DNA of 64,000 bases, from contig CP136069.1 in the NCBI GenBank assembly GCA_032622095.1, positions 123,122,126-123,186,125 of the forward strand, in the 5' to 3' direction. This document shows, in pieces, positions 21,381 through 31,809 of this stretch. The position numbers and the translations under genes are program-made. The notes beneath the pieces were generated by a model. The model worked only from the letters and a program-made list of their open reading frames with translations, had not been told where the DNA came from and did no database searches. Numbering within the stretch: position 1 is the first letter of the stretch; every line of letters starts with the position of its first letter. This DNA comes from Siphonodentalium dalli. Its lineage: Eukaryota; Mollusca; Scaphopoda; Gadilida; Siphonodentaliidae.

Positions 21381-22408
21381 CGTCATCTTCATTATATTGA
21401 AATTTTTGGTATACAAAATGATCGTAAGTGTGAATGGAGTGATAAGTGGTTATTACGTAATGTTGTTATAACAATGACACCGAAGAAATTTCTATAATTG
21501 AGTGACCTGGACGTAATATGTATGCATGTTTTGGATAACTAATTATCGTGTTAATGCTAACAATGACACAGTTTATCAACCTTAATTGATACTAACCCGT
21601 TTGTTCAGACATTAAGTCGATATGTTTTCTGAATAGCATATAACTGTGAACGGGGAAATAATATAATTCATTTGGTAAAGCAAAGTGTGAAAGACACATT
21701 GTTACCACCAATGTCGCGTGTGTGATTGCGTGTACAGCGAATATGACAATTCATTCTGGAGGGTTGTAATTTCACATTACAATTTTCGACCGTTAGTGAT
21801 TCAACATAGTACATCTCAATACTTCCAATAATTCACGATAATACACACCTGTCATATACTCAATAACTTCATCTGGGATAGAGAGAGTGTAAAGAATAAA
21901 CGCTCTTTATTATTTATGTAAAAGTAATGGTGTCTATTTTCAGGTATGACAATTATATGAACTGCGTCCGATAAAACACTGGAATGTATGCATTCATACC
22001 GATGGTCACAATGTCCAATAAAGCTATTTCTAAACATCGATTAATAAATACATTGAAACATTGGTTGAACAAAAAAAATAACGAAAGATATTACGCGCAA
22101 ATAATTTAACATTCGACATTTTTTTTAATATCGAGATTATCAGAAACCGAAAACTCGTTATAAATTTTTTATTTAAACTTTTTTTGGAGAAATAATTTTG
22201 AGGGTTTTGAAATTTTTTCTTTTGAAATTTTGGGGTTTTAAAATTTTTTGGAAGTTTTGGGATTTTGAAATTTTTTGGAAAAAATAATTTTTGGAAGTTT
22301 TGAAATTTTTTTTGGGTTTTGATATTTTGGGAATATTTTAGTACAACCAATTTTAGACCCCAAAGATTCTATTTTTAGATGTGAGGCGAACGAGCCTCCT
22401 ATTCTTCT
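21381..22408 (-). repeat. Outer terminal segment, right (1,028 bp)
   Basis: Inverted copy of 13685-14712 with the same length, ending ATTCTTCT. It carries the T-rich mirror of the A-rich block and the ATAATAAAGAGCG motif (inverted) near 21905. Confidence 0.8.
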
Positions 22409-22414
22409 CATGAT
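22409..22414. repeat. Right 6-bp target-site duplication (CATGAT)
   Basis: Direct copy of 13679-13684, immediately outside the right terminus. Confidence 0.8.
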
Positions 22415-23118
22415 AGACTTATCCTTACGAAATGTGAGGACAAACCGCATGTTACAATGTAGATTTGTCCGTGTTAATCGGAAAATGACAGAAGTTTGCA
22501 TCGAGTACATTTACGCGATGAGTCAGGATGAGTCATGAAAACATACATATTCCGAAAAAACAGGGGTTTATTCTAACCAAAAAAGACGCACACATTCCTT
22601 CTTCGGCAACGCCAAAATATGTCAATTCATAATAGCTGTTCCTATTCGGGTGACGTTTCCCGCCACAACATAATCCATCTATATAATTATATCACTAACA
22701 TAATATTACACGTTACAAGCTACATATTATCTGATACTATATATATAACATAAACCTGCATATATACATGGAACTCATCTGATCTAGACACAAAAATCGA
22801 CATTATAGCCACCCAAAAGAAAAAAATATCACGGTGGCTTTACCATCCGGGTATTTTGGGTAAAATAAACTCTTCTTAATATAGGGAAGGTTGTGCTCAC
22901 TGTGATATATTACATACTCTCTATATAGACTTGTACGACTAATGCAATATCTGACCACATCGTCCCTGTCTAGTCCGTCGGCTTTAAAATTGGAGATTGA
23001 GTCCGCTCAATACCGCATACTTTTGTTAACATACATATACATGTGACTAAGGAACAATCGACAATGTTCCCACTGATAGCACAGCAACACTATGTGCAAA
23101 TGGTTCACGGCCATTTCA
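22415..23118. other. No recognisable feature
   Basis: AT-rich unique-looking sequence. Nothing supported. Confidence 0.4.
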
Positions 23119-23588
23119 GTATATGTGACCCGCCATATCAAATCCAGTCGGAAGTCGGGATTTTTTTACCCTGTGCCAATGCATTCTCTTATATATGCGA
23201 GTCGACCATAGGTCGCCTCGCATATATAAGAGAATGCATTGGCCTAACAATTTTTTACTATTTTAATAATTTGTTGTTGTATTCTTTAACAATTTTATAA
23301 TTTCACCCATACAGAGCCCCAGACAAACATGAGCAGACGACACTTTTCTATATGCTTCTATATATGTGTGGGGCTCCATGCAGGGTAATGGATGTTTATT
23401 ATTTTATGTCCTAAAAATTGTAAGAAACATTTATTTAAAAAACATGAAAAAAAATTGTTAGGCCAATGCATTCTCTTATATATGCGAGGCGACCTATGGT
23501 CGACTCGCATATGTAAGAGAATGCATTGGCACAGGGTAAAAAAAATCCCGACTTCCGACTGGATTTGATATGGCGGGTCACATATAAA
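23119..23588. mobile_element. Nested fold-back element
   Basis: Outer arms (23119-23252 and 23446-23588) are inverted copies starting TATATGTGACCCGCC. Each arm contains its own ~68-bp hairpin, CCAATGCATTCTCTTATATA with its complement around GACCATAGGTC. Related hairpins occur at 5.46-5.60 and 30.65-30.80 kb. Central loop holds another inverted pair, GAGCCCCA/TGGGGCTC-like, around 23310-23375. Confidence 0.8.
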
Positions 23589-23623
23589 GACAGAATCCCC
23601 GCAGTACTGGTAATGCTTATAGT

Positions 23624-24212
23624 AGCGAGATCTAATAGACACAAGTTACACAGCGAGATCTAATAGACACAAGTTACACAGCGAGATCTAATAGACACAA
23701 GTTACACAGCGAGATCTAATAGACACAAGTTACACAGCGAGATATAATAGACACAAGTTACACAGCGAGATCTAATAGACACAAGTTACACAGCGAGATC
23801 TAATAGACACAAGTTACACAGCGAGATCTAATAGACACAAGTTACACAGCGAGATCTAATAGACACAAGTTACACAGCGATATCTAATAGACACAAGTTA
23901 CACAGCGAGATATAATAGACACAAGTTAAACAGCGAGATCTAATATACACAAGTTACACAGCGAGATCTAATAGACACAAGTTACACAGCGAGATCTAAT
24001 AGACACAAGTTACACAGCGAGATCTAATAGACACAGGTTACACAGCGATATCTAATAGACACAAGTTACACAGCGAGATCTAATAGACACAAGTTACACA
24101 ACGAGATATAATAGACACAAGTTACACAGCGAGATCTAATAGACACAAGTTACACAGCGAGATATAATAGACACAAGTTACACAGCGAGATCTAATAGAC
24201 ACAAGTTACACA
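23624..24212. repeat. 28-bp minisatellite, about 21 units
   Basis: Direct units AGCGAGATCTAATAGACACA + AGTTACAC, nearly identical, with no spacer between them. It directly adjoins the fold-back at 23119-23588. Confidence 0.95.
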
Positions 24213-24451
24213 ACCGCTTACAATCAAATTGTTTCAAATAACACTTTTATTATTTTCCTTCAGTCGTTGCGAAATACTGTTGTATGGGTAGTGCAAAATT
24301 TTATGTGAGCGAATTATCTATACCCATTTATCCTATTGACCGTTAGAGGTGTCTAAAGGGTTGTCGTTTGACTTGACATTCACCCCACTGAGCCACAGAC
24401 AGAAATGAAATGATTAGAAAGGGGATTACACAACAAGCCAAAGGCATTATA
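24213..24451. other. No recognisable feature
   Basis: Short unique-looking interval; nothing supported. Confidence 0.4.
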
Positions 24452-24807
24452 TTAACCTCTTCGCTGCTAAATGACGTTATGACGTCGTGTGCTGGGCTGT
24501 TGACGTTATTGGCATTTTCCAATGGGAAAATATAGCCGGAATGTCAAAAGAACCATAAAAGTGACTCAGCTGAAAGGCTATTATCGTTCACAATCGTGGA
24601 ACATCATACACTGTTTGAAAGGTCGAGATACAGTTATTCCGATGCACTAATATCTGAGTTCCATTTATATATAATGGCCTACTTCTAGTGTGCTGAAGTA
24701 GGTCCGTAGTCCGTAGGTAGGTCCGTAGTACCTACGGACCATATAGCACACGGCGTGCACTTTTACGTCCGTAATAGATACGGACGTCATAGCAGCGAAG
24801 AGGTTAA
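24452..24807. mobile_element. TTAA-bounded MITE (356 bp)
   Basis: TTAACCTCTTCGCTGCT at the left and AGCAGCGAAGAGGTTAA at the right are perfect inverted repeats with TTAA at both outer ends. Subterminal sequence is also inverted (GACGTTATGACGTC / GGACGTCATA). No coding region. Confidence 0.85.
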
Positions 24808-25010
24808 GTTTGCTCCCATGCACGTGTAGTTCAAAGTGGCACTGTCTGTTCCAGGAATGGGAGTTGGAGGAGGGTCTCCAAAGTCGACAAACACATGTTA
24901 TCACCCATTTCCCCAATCGAATTGGCATCACGAGGATCTGAGGAGTCGAATGGTGTAGACTGCATTTTCCGAAGTGGCGCCGTCCGAATCAGGGAAGGGC
25001 AGCGAGTAAG
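24808..25010 (-). pseudogene. Fragment of a repeated protein domain, interrupted by the MITE
   Basis: On the minus strand, about 24960-25000 can read PFPDSDGATSENAVYTIRLL and about 24810-24885 FVDFGDPPPTPIPGTDSATL. Similar phrases (FMNFGAPS, SESATLITINYT, PDSGGVNLGSYFDNTMSMTV) occur on the minus strand at 25870-26110, and the nucleotide strings align too. The frames here are broken by stops. I do not recognise the domain; an extracellular repeat is a guess. Confidence 0.3.
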
Positions 25011-25084
25011 GCATTATAAATTTAAAAAAAAAATGTTATCGCCGATTTTTTTTACCAAACTTGTATGTATAAATCTTTAATCTA

Positions 25085-25803
25085 ATGGTGTTCATGGCTC
25101 AAATTATTATTATTATTACTATTATTTACATTTAAGAAACGCATTCTACATAATGTTCCAATGCGCTTTACAAGTAAATACAATAAACACACATAAAACT
25201 ATAAAAATACAAACAATAGGCCTACTACTATTAAATACAATTTGGTAACTATATTAAGAAAAATAAATTAACTAATTAAATTTAACGAAATTACTATAAA
25301 ATTAAAGCTAAAGAAACTTGAAATTTCAGTAAAAAAAATAAAAGATTGATTTAAAAAAATTAAAATAAAAGAATAAATTACAACTTCAACAACGGTGTGC
25401 ATTGAAACAACCAATGCAATAAGATTTCCAAAAATAATGATTTATAAATTGAAACATTTTTTGTTGTTTTTGAACGTCTAATCTTTAACGGTAGTCCATT
25501 CCAAATCTGGATAGATGTCTCTTGGAAGCATTTTTCAACATAACGTCCGTCTGGTTTCCTGATGTTGGTTAGGTCTAGACCACACGCACTTGAACGGGTA
25601 ACTCTGTCACACGATTTCAGTATGAACATGTCTGTTATGTATGACGGTACTTGTTTTCTGAGGGATTTAAAAACGATCACAGCACATTTAAACTGCATCC
25701 TGAACTCGAACGTCATTATGTGATTATGAATTAGAACTCGTGTTATGTGGTCAAACTTCGAAACGTTCCCAATAAGCCGAGCACAGGTTGATTCTTTTAA
25801 CGT
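25085..25803 (-). mobile_element. 5'-truncated LINE (CR1/Jockey-like), 3' end
   Basis: The minus-strand coding part (25378-25803) carries features typical of the C-terminus of non-LTR retrotransposon ORF2: CARLIGN...FDHITRVL, VFKSLRKQVPSYITDMF, then TRSSACG and IWNGLPLKIR...SIYKSLF, ending at 25378. Downstream comes a 3' UTR with TTGTAAAGCGCATTGGAAC and an (ATT)n-type tail at about 25105-25125. The reverse transcriptase core is absent. The protein resemblance is from family knowledge; the subfamily is not certain. Confidence 0.75.
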
Positions 25804-26231
25804 TCCCTTTTGTCAAATTTGTAAGAAGTGAGTTGAGACTGTCCACGCGCACTACCACTAAGGTGAGAACAGCTCAAATGACTTTTAACTGTCACGGTCA
25901 TCGACATAGTATTATCAAAGTAGGAGCCCAAATTGACACCACCGGAGTCCGGGATGAAGCTTGGTGAGGTGCAACAAAAAGCTACCGAGCTTTCTAAGTA
26001 TTCAATATGCATTATGTTTGATATAACGGTGTAGTTTATAGTTATCAAAGTGGCGCTTTCTGAGACAGTTATGAAGCCGATGGAGGGGGCACCAAAGTTC
26101 ATAAAAAATATTAACTGATTTAACCAAATATTTTCATCTCCATGATGTGACATATATTTATATAATATTAACGTTGGTCTGAATTCACGACGCCTGCATG
26201 AGTCGGGAATGGGGTTCTGTGAACCATACAC
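25804..26231 (-). CDS. Open frame with a possible duplicated domain, unrecognised
   Basis: A 144-codon minus-strand frame (25797-26231) with protein-like composition, including FMNFGAPSIGF, SESATLITINYT and PSFIPDSGG. Parts resemble 24810-25000. No splice sites or partners are evident, and it runs into the LINE remnant. It may be an exon or decayed fragment of an extracellular repeat protein. Coding status unproven. Confidence 0.25.
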
Positions 26232-27261
26232 GTTAAATATTCGGCTTATTCTTTCGAATCGATTAAGAAAACAGAACTAGAGTGGCAATGGGTATATGCA
26301 TAGTTGTTATATATGGCCGATATGCGACATAAAGGCTGGGTTACTTTTTGACATGGGCAACTGCATGTGGAACTATAGTTTATCATAGAATCCAAATGAA
26401 TTATAATAGCGACCATGCATGTCTTGAATAGAATTGTTGTTGTCTTAGTATATACACAAAACCTTTAGCGCCATCGTTACCGATGCCAATTATATACATG
26501 TATATGTTATAGAGAATATGTAGAATCAGCGAATCTATAGATTGTACCCAGATTCCCTGTCAGATATAAATGTGTGGGTGCGTGTGTATGCTGTTTGTCG
26601 TGTTTGGTGTTTGTTCTGATGTTTTGTGGCACCATACATTGGTATTTGTATCAGTGTAATACAAACTATCTGAAACCGGTGTAATTTCAAGTCGAAAACC
26701 ATTGGAACCAATTGGTCACTGAAACATACCGATCTATCAGCAATCCATGCTCGGCATTGACAAACTGCGAAAATAAACAATCCCCTTATAGGAAGACATC
26801 CCTCCTCTCAGCGGCAGACTTGTATCTTGGTGCTAAATTTGGATTGTTGTATTTTAATTTTTTGTGACGAATTATTCATTTTTTTTCAGGGTCGTAGTGG
26901 TGAGTGGGGCATTCAATTAGTGTGGTAACACAAGGGGACACTGTCAGAAGTTACAACTTCGACAATGCAGCAAAGATATTGGATCTGCCAAATAGTAGTG
27001 ATCTTGTGGTCAAGTTGTGGAACAACTACCAGATTTCGTTGTTGTTGGTGTTAGAATCTTAACCAATTTTAAAAGCATTATTGACTCCTATCTATACGAT
27101 GAAAATGTGACTTGTTATTGTTCATAACCCATTTTGTGATATCGTTTTATATTTACTGTAATACCATCTGGGACTGTAAGTCGAACGACTTGTTCCTTAT
27201 TAAATTGATGTTGATATTGATATTACTAAGGTCTTTATGTGATTATATTTATTTCATTGTA
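26232..27261. other. No recognisable gene
   Basis: A pyrimidine tract followed by CAG at about 26878-26890 resembles a splice acceptor, but no convincing exon follows. Otherwise nothing is recognised. Confidence 0.35.
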
Positions 27262-27295
27262 GGTTGTCGTGACATCTACATGTAGTTGAAAAAGG

Positions 27296-27832
27296 TTGGA
27301 GCATGTGGATAGTTTCAGCCAGACAGATTCAACCCTAGAGAACGTGGCGCTCGAGTCGACAAGCAAACGACACAGCATTCCTTTAGGCAGTCCGTTCTAT
27401 ACGGAGTGGAAAACAGCAATAACGATGGAACATAACGAGGCACGCGATCCGCCAGGCGGCAACACCGATCAGCACGTCCCTTTGCCGCGGGACACAAACT
27501 GGGCGTCGGTTGACACGGCAACCAGAATCCGTATGTGTTACAACACTAAAACGATGCCATCATCGAATTCATCAGACAGTAACATTGCTGTTGTACAGGG
27601 AACTGTTGATAATAATCGCAAGTACGTCAAAGGCGATATGTCTTGTATCCAGACGAACATGGGAAAGAGCTGCGAGTACAATGAAACCAAAGGACATGAA
27701 AATTCAGGAAAATCGCTAGACATAGAAGATGTTGCTGACAGGGATGAACTCCATGCAAACGAACATATATCGGGATACGTGCCTGGGAATAAAAGGGTTA
27801 AGTCCCTAATTTCTGATTTGGATATTATGTAA
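27296..27832 (+). CDS. Possible terminal coding exon, unknown protein
   Basis: A 178-codon open frame ending in TAA at 27830. The peptide is hydrophilic and Ser/Asn/Asp-rich with no transmembrane segment, ending LISDLDIM. The base composition is visibly less AT-rich than the surroundings. It has no good ATG at its beginning (first in-frame ATG at about 27425). A TTTCATTGTAG acceptor-like site lies upstream at 27262, but an in-frame TGA at 27287 separates it, so the exon start is unresolved. It could be the cytoplasmic tail or C-terminus of a host protein; family not recognised. Confidence 0.35.
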   Translation: MEHVDSFSQTDSTLENVALESTSKRHSIPLGSPFYTEWKTAITMEHNEARDPPGGNTDQHVPLPRDTNWASVDTATRIRMCYNTKTMPSSNSSDSNIAVVQGTVDNNRKYVKGDMSCIQTNMGKSCEYNETKGHENSGKSLDIEDVADRDELHANEHISGYVPGNKRVKSLISDLDIM

Positions 27833-28631
27833 TGAGAGATGAACACGCACGTATACAATGTATGCTGGTCCGCAAGATGTACATGTGTATATGTACGTGT
27901 ACGGCAATACGGATAAATATTATGCAGATGTATACGGCATGTTCATGCTCGCAACGGCATCACAATCATGACATCTGGAACATATATGTGCATATTTACA
28001 ATATGGACTACATATCGTACAGAAATTGAAGTTTATTGCGAGAAGTAGATCCACTGTACAGGGGCTATTCATATATATGTTCTCAGTGTTGTACAGAAAT
28101 AGCTTTCCACGCGAAAGTTTTCCATAGTATACAGGGACGTGGCGAAAGAATGCGGTTGGGTATCCCACCCCCCCCCTCCATTTGGAAACAATTTTCAACA
28201 ATTGAAAATTCCATGCCTCGATCTTAGCAGCAGCTAACACTCTCAGAGCGAAAGTAGATTGAACAATAATGATCAACAATGTAAAACTCAGCTACCAACT
28301 TTATGATGATGCAATTGGTCGTCAGACTTTCTCGCATATCAATAAGAAGAACATGGAGAAATAGGTAAATCATTGTTATGTAAACAAATATTGCTAATCG
28401 TGTTGTAAGTTCAAATATGTTAGTCTTAATATTATTTCAGAATATTTTTCGCAATGTTTTGACCTTCAAAATTTCCAATGTTTACCGTGAAGAATGACAA
28501 ATAAAAGAATTAAGTCGCTCTTCAAAAGCTTTCGGTCTTTGTCCTTCTTCAGTTGATATTATTCAGACTAAATCACACGATGGCATTCAGGTAAACATAT
28601 ATATACCAATGACGAAATTGAATTAACACTG
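27833..28631. other. No recognisable gene
   Basis: Contains a C-rich run near 28168-28178 beside a GGGACGTGGCGAAAGAATG phrase that looks like a dispersed repeat. Nothing else supported. Confidence 0.35.
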
Positions 28632-28765
28632 AATAATATTGTAGCACTAAAACCACGGAACCGGGGCTGGGTGAATATATGAAACCACGGAAACTTGTGA
28701 ATCCAATATGGCCGCGAGTTAGTGACAGGGCGTATTGATGGCTGACAAACATGTCAAACATACGG
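28632..28765 (+). repeat. Dispersed repeat (ACGGAACCGGGGCTGG family)
   Basis: Shares CACGGAACCGGGGCTGG, GAAACCACG and the ATGGCCGCGA/TACGGCCGCGACT segment with 52433-52580, and the central part with 316-474. Confidence 0.6.
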
Positions 28766-29974
28766 CAAATATTTCACGAACAATATTCAATCCATTTACA
28801 TGTAATTAGTTGGTAAAAAATGACGATGTTTCCTGCCAATTTCGATATAAAACTTTATGAAAATAACAACAGTTACTTTGTGCGAGGTTCCACACCATTT
28901 TAAAGATGGTCTATCACTTCCGAGCCACAATTACAACAACGACATTATTTTTTATAAATAGATTATTTGTAATTAGGCGCAATTCTATATGAAAGTTGTT
29001 AATCGAATTTAGTGGACGAGCTTTACAAATTTCGTATGGCATTGCGACGAATTTGAGATCCTTTTTATCACATAATCATATGTTATCAAGGAAAAATTAT
29101 CTCGAAACGGCTAAGGTTAAAAAATTATAATATTGATTTCCTTATCACAACCAAAGATGAAGTAAAGACACCTTCAAGAAAAAATAAAGTTCCATTTAAA
29201 TGTGTCTTTTCGTGTTGACAAAATTGTTCAACCACACTTACATCTTCCATGTTTATATCATAGTCAACACTAAAAAACCCAGAACAAATTGAATATCATA
29301 ATTGTATTCTAATAAACACAATAATAACAACATTGATCGATATCATTGTGCTAAGCTCTTACGTCCATGCGCGTGCCGATAATACACGTGTCTTACTAAA
29401 ATTATGAGACAGGGTTTAGGTATAAATCCTGATTTCAAGATTATAAATAGCAATTTTATGAATAAAATACAGATACAAATGCAGATGGGCTATATTATTT
29501 ATATATAACGCCCCAATAAAGTGGTTTATTTGTATCGTAATTAGAAGAAATCACGTAGCAAATCTGGAAATTTTCGTGATTGCATGACGCTGCTAAAAAA
29601 TATGCATGCATGTAGACTTCTCCTTCTTGGTACGCTCTAGGCACGCACTGGACGCTTTTGAGCAAATTTCTGTTCTAAAATTGGCTAGCCCCTAAAACTG
29701 TTCCATGAATGCCATAAGAAATTGATATTAATTGATAGAAGCTTTTTCCGTACAGGTGTCCTCGAATCGGATAGATCTCTTATTTTATGCCATGGAATGT
29801 ATATAAAACTTGCTGTGAAGAGATAGACTATCTTTAATAACTCTATATTGATAAAGTTGTTTGTAATCAGCAACGAGGTCGCATATATATTCAGATGGAA
29901 GATAGTATCAAACACATTTATTATGTATGATTGATTACAATCTCTATAATTATACCGCACACACAGGGCAACGA
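28766..29974. other. No recognisable feature
   Basis: AT-rich. Short frames show no recognisable protein features. Confidence 0.4.
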
Positions 29975-29982
29975 TAAGGCGG

Positions 29983-30427
29983 CAAGTCTGCAAATAGCGT
30001 GCCTGTCATTTGCAGAATGAGGTCCCCAGAGGGTGAATTTAGTGATGCTATCCCGCATAGCGGGTTAGCATCACCAAATTCACCATATGGAGACCTCTTT
30101 CTGCTTAGGCCTCATCTTCTGGGAAGTATCTATAGTATCAAATTAACATTGTTTTTAGTTACATTTCCCTTCTAGAAAGTTTCTATATCCCCTAATTTTC
30201 ATAAGATAAAATTCATAATTGAGGTGTCCAATGGGTGAACATCACCAACTTCAACTGGGGAACTTCAATCTGATCCCAGATCTGCCATCGCAGTTGAGGG
30301 CCTTAGCAGAATGAGGTCCCCAGAGGGTGAATTTAGTGACACTAGCCCGCTATGCGGGATAGCGTCACTAAATTCACCCTCTGGGGACCTCATTCTGCAA
30401 ATGACAGACACGCTATTTGCAGGCTTG
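29983..30427. mobile_element. hAT-like MITE with two internal hairpins and 8-bp TSD
   Basis: The ends CAAGTCTGCAAATAGCG and CGCTATTTGCAGGCTTG are inverted repeats flanked on both sides by TAAGGCGG (29975-29982 and 30428-30435), an 8-bp target duplication. Each end contains a ~90-bp hairpin (30012-30106 and 30307-30398) built from GCAGAATGAGGTCCCCAGAG and its complement. The 8-bp duplication and the CA-start termini fit the hAT superfamily; that is an inference. No transposase. Confidence 0.85.
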
Positions 30428-30592
30428 TAAGGCGGTCGCGTGGTCTCACTACTTGGACTAACTGACCTTGATATTTAGTTATACTCCATAACCCTAATAA
30501 AGTATATTAATAATATGGGAGGTAATTGTAAGTTTGTGTAATAGAAATTATAGAATACACGTCAATGGCAAAATGCATCCACCACAGTGGCC

Positions 30593-30854
30593 TTAACCCT
30601 TCTGTGGCGGGAGATGCTCTGGTGCAGCATTAAAGAGCATATGCCAGTGCATATATACGGGTTTCGCATATTGAGCCTCGCATATATAAGAGAATGCAAA
30701 GGCTTACACGGTCCAGGTAAATATTGTCAGGCCAATGTACAGTTTATTATCTTAAATACGAGAATCCCAATGGGCGACTCGCATATATATAAGAGAATAC
30801 AATTTCACAGGGTTTTCGTAAAACTTCAGGATGTTCCAGTCATGAAAGGGTTAA
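30593..30854. mobile_element. TTAA-bounded MITE-like element
   Basis: The left end TTAACCCTTCTGTGGCGGG and the right end CATGAAAGGGTTAA are short inverted repeats. Inside are GAATGCA...CATATATAAGAGAATGC hairpin pieces shared with 5.5, 23.2 and 23.5 kb. Confidence 0.5.
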
Positions 30855-30934
30855 TTGGCCACATTTTTCAAAAAAGTTGAATCGTCCATGCCTGACACAA
30901 CACTATTTGAAATTGCAAATCAAAGCAAATAACG

Positions 30935-31125
30935 CGGTTATAAAAGTCAACAATGAGACATCCGCGAAGATACATCCTCAAATAACATACATCCTGCAAA
31001 AACGTCTAACCAGTACGCAATGTAGCGAGTACGTTATTGATCACATTTACTCCATAGCTCATATGACAGCGACACATATGCCTGGCAGTATCCACCATAT
31101 AGAGGGTGTAATAATATATATATAA
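30935..31125 (+). repeat. Dispersed repeat with an ACATCCGCGAA motif
   Basis: Aligns with 4081-4240 and 53105-53455 (GAGACATCCGCGAAGATACA, CTGCAAAAACGTCTAACC, GCGAGTACG). Confidence 0.65.
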
Positions 31126-31169
31126 TATATTTATTATCCGCCGTTTTACGATACTCATTGACGGGTTGT

Positions 31170-31420
31170 TTCGTTGGAAAATTGTAAAGCGGCAAACTTC
31201 AAAGTTGGGTCGCGCTATTAGCTATAGACAGCCAGCTTGACTAACGTAATCGACCGACGTTCCAGTTTTGTAGAAACTGGTTCAGATTATTCAGAGTTCA
31301 TGAGGCAACTTCAAGTTGGAGTATATAAGCGCTATAACCCATGCAATGTATATCGACGTTAAAAAGACGCCCGATACATATGAGATACGAGCGGCGTTGG
31401 CGGTGGGTATGCTGTTAAAA
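31170..31420 (+). pseudogene. Decayed coding-like block shared with 63034-63240
   Basis: The plus strand starts AGCGGCAAACTTCAAAGTTG and can be read as SGKLQSWVALL, ETGSDYSEFMRQLQVGVYKR and YNP in shifting frames. The 63-kb copy reads SGKLQTWVAII, ETGYIGHSDFIRQLK and KRDNP in one frame. The left copy has frameshifts and stops. The protein family is not recognised. Confidence 0.45.
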
Positions 31421-31800
31421 TATGCACCTCCGTAAAAAAAAAACCGCCATAGACAGAAATAATAGTAAAATATAGACAGACCTTGTTCTTTTACCAATCA
31501 GAAATATGGCATAAACAGTATTTTATTGTCAATCTTTTGCCTTTGTTATGTAAACAAAAGCAAAAAACGTTACAGAACCTGGCTTTTGTTTAGATCCGGA
31601 TATGGTAAACATATAAAGAGCGTTATTTGTTACTGTTTTCCTTATATGTATATAATAAAGAGCGTTTATATCATTTTTGTGTGATTAACCAATAGAATTG
31701 CGCTGTGTTATGTAAACAGAAGCACAACTTATGTAACACGAGCAGGCTCTTGTTTACGTACACCATCGTACGTCTTGACGACAATATACTATTTACGCGC
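31355..31800 (+). repeat. Diverged inverted repeat, left of the reverse transcriptase
   Basis: Aligns in inverted orientation with 35745-36179 over most of its length. Examples are GGTGGGTATGCTG / CAGGATACCCACC, TTTGTTATGTAAACAAA, GTAAACATATAAAGAGCGTT and AATAAAGAGCGTTTATA. Boundaries are approximate and divergence is substantial. Confidence 0.65.
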
Positions 31801-31809
31801 TGATTATGT

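Larger units (their letters stand above)
13685..22408. mobile_element. 8.7-kb palindromic Polinton-like element carrying two ATPase genes
   Basis: From AGAAGAATAGG at the left to CCTATTCTTCT at the right, the whole segment is an inverted duplication centred near 18070, flanked by CATGAT on both sides. AG-starting termini and a 6-bp duplication are Polinton/Maverick traits. Arms are almost identical: in the stretches I aligned there are only a few substitutions (for example near 14609), plus indels in CAA runs and three small deletions in the ATPase gene. Outer 1,028-bp segments have equal length in both arms. No polymerase B, integrase, protease or capsid gene is visible, so it would be non-autonomous. 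Order: outer segment, deleted mini-unit, ATPase unit (inverted), central hairpin, then the mirror image. Confidence 0.85.

Noticed and set aside
13685-22408. Complete Polinton/Maverick or complete parvovirus genome
   Set aside because: No polymerase B, integrase, protease, capsid, NS1 or helicase frame is present; only the ATPase and short unknown frames are seen.
23624-24212. 28-bp repeats as a CRISPR array
   Set aside because: The units are contiguous with no spacers, and the genome is eukaryotic; this is a minisatellite.
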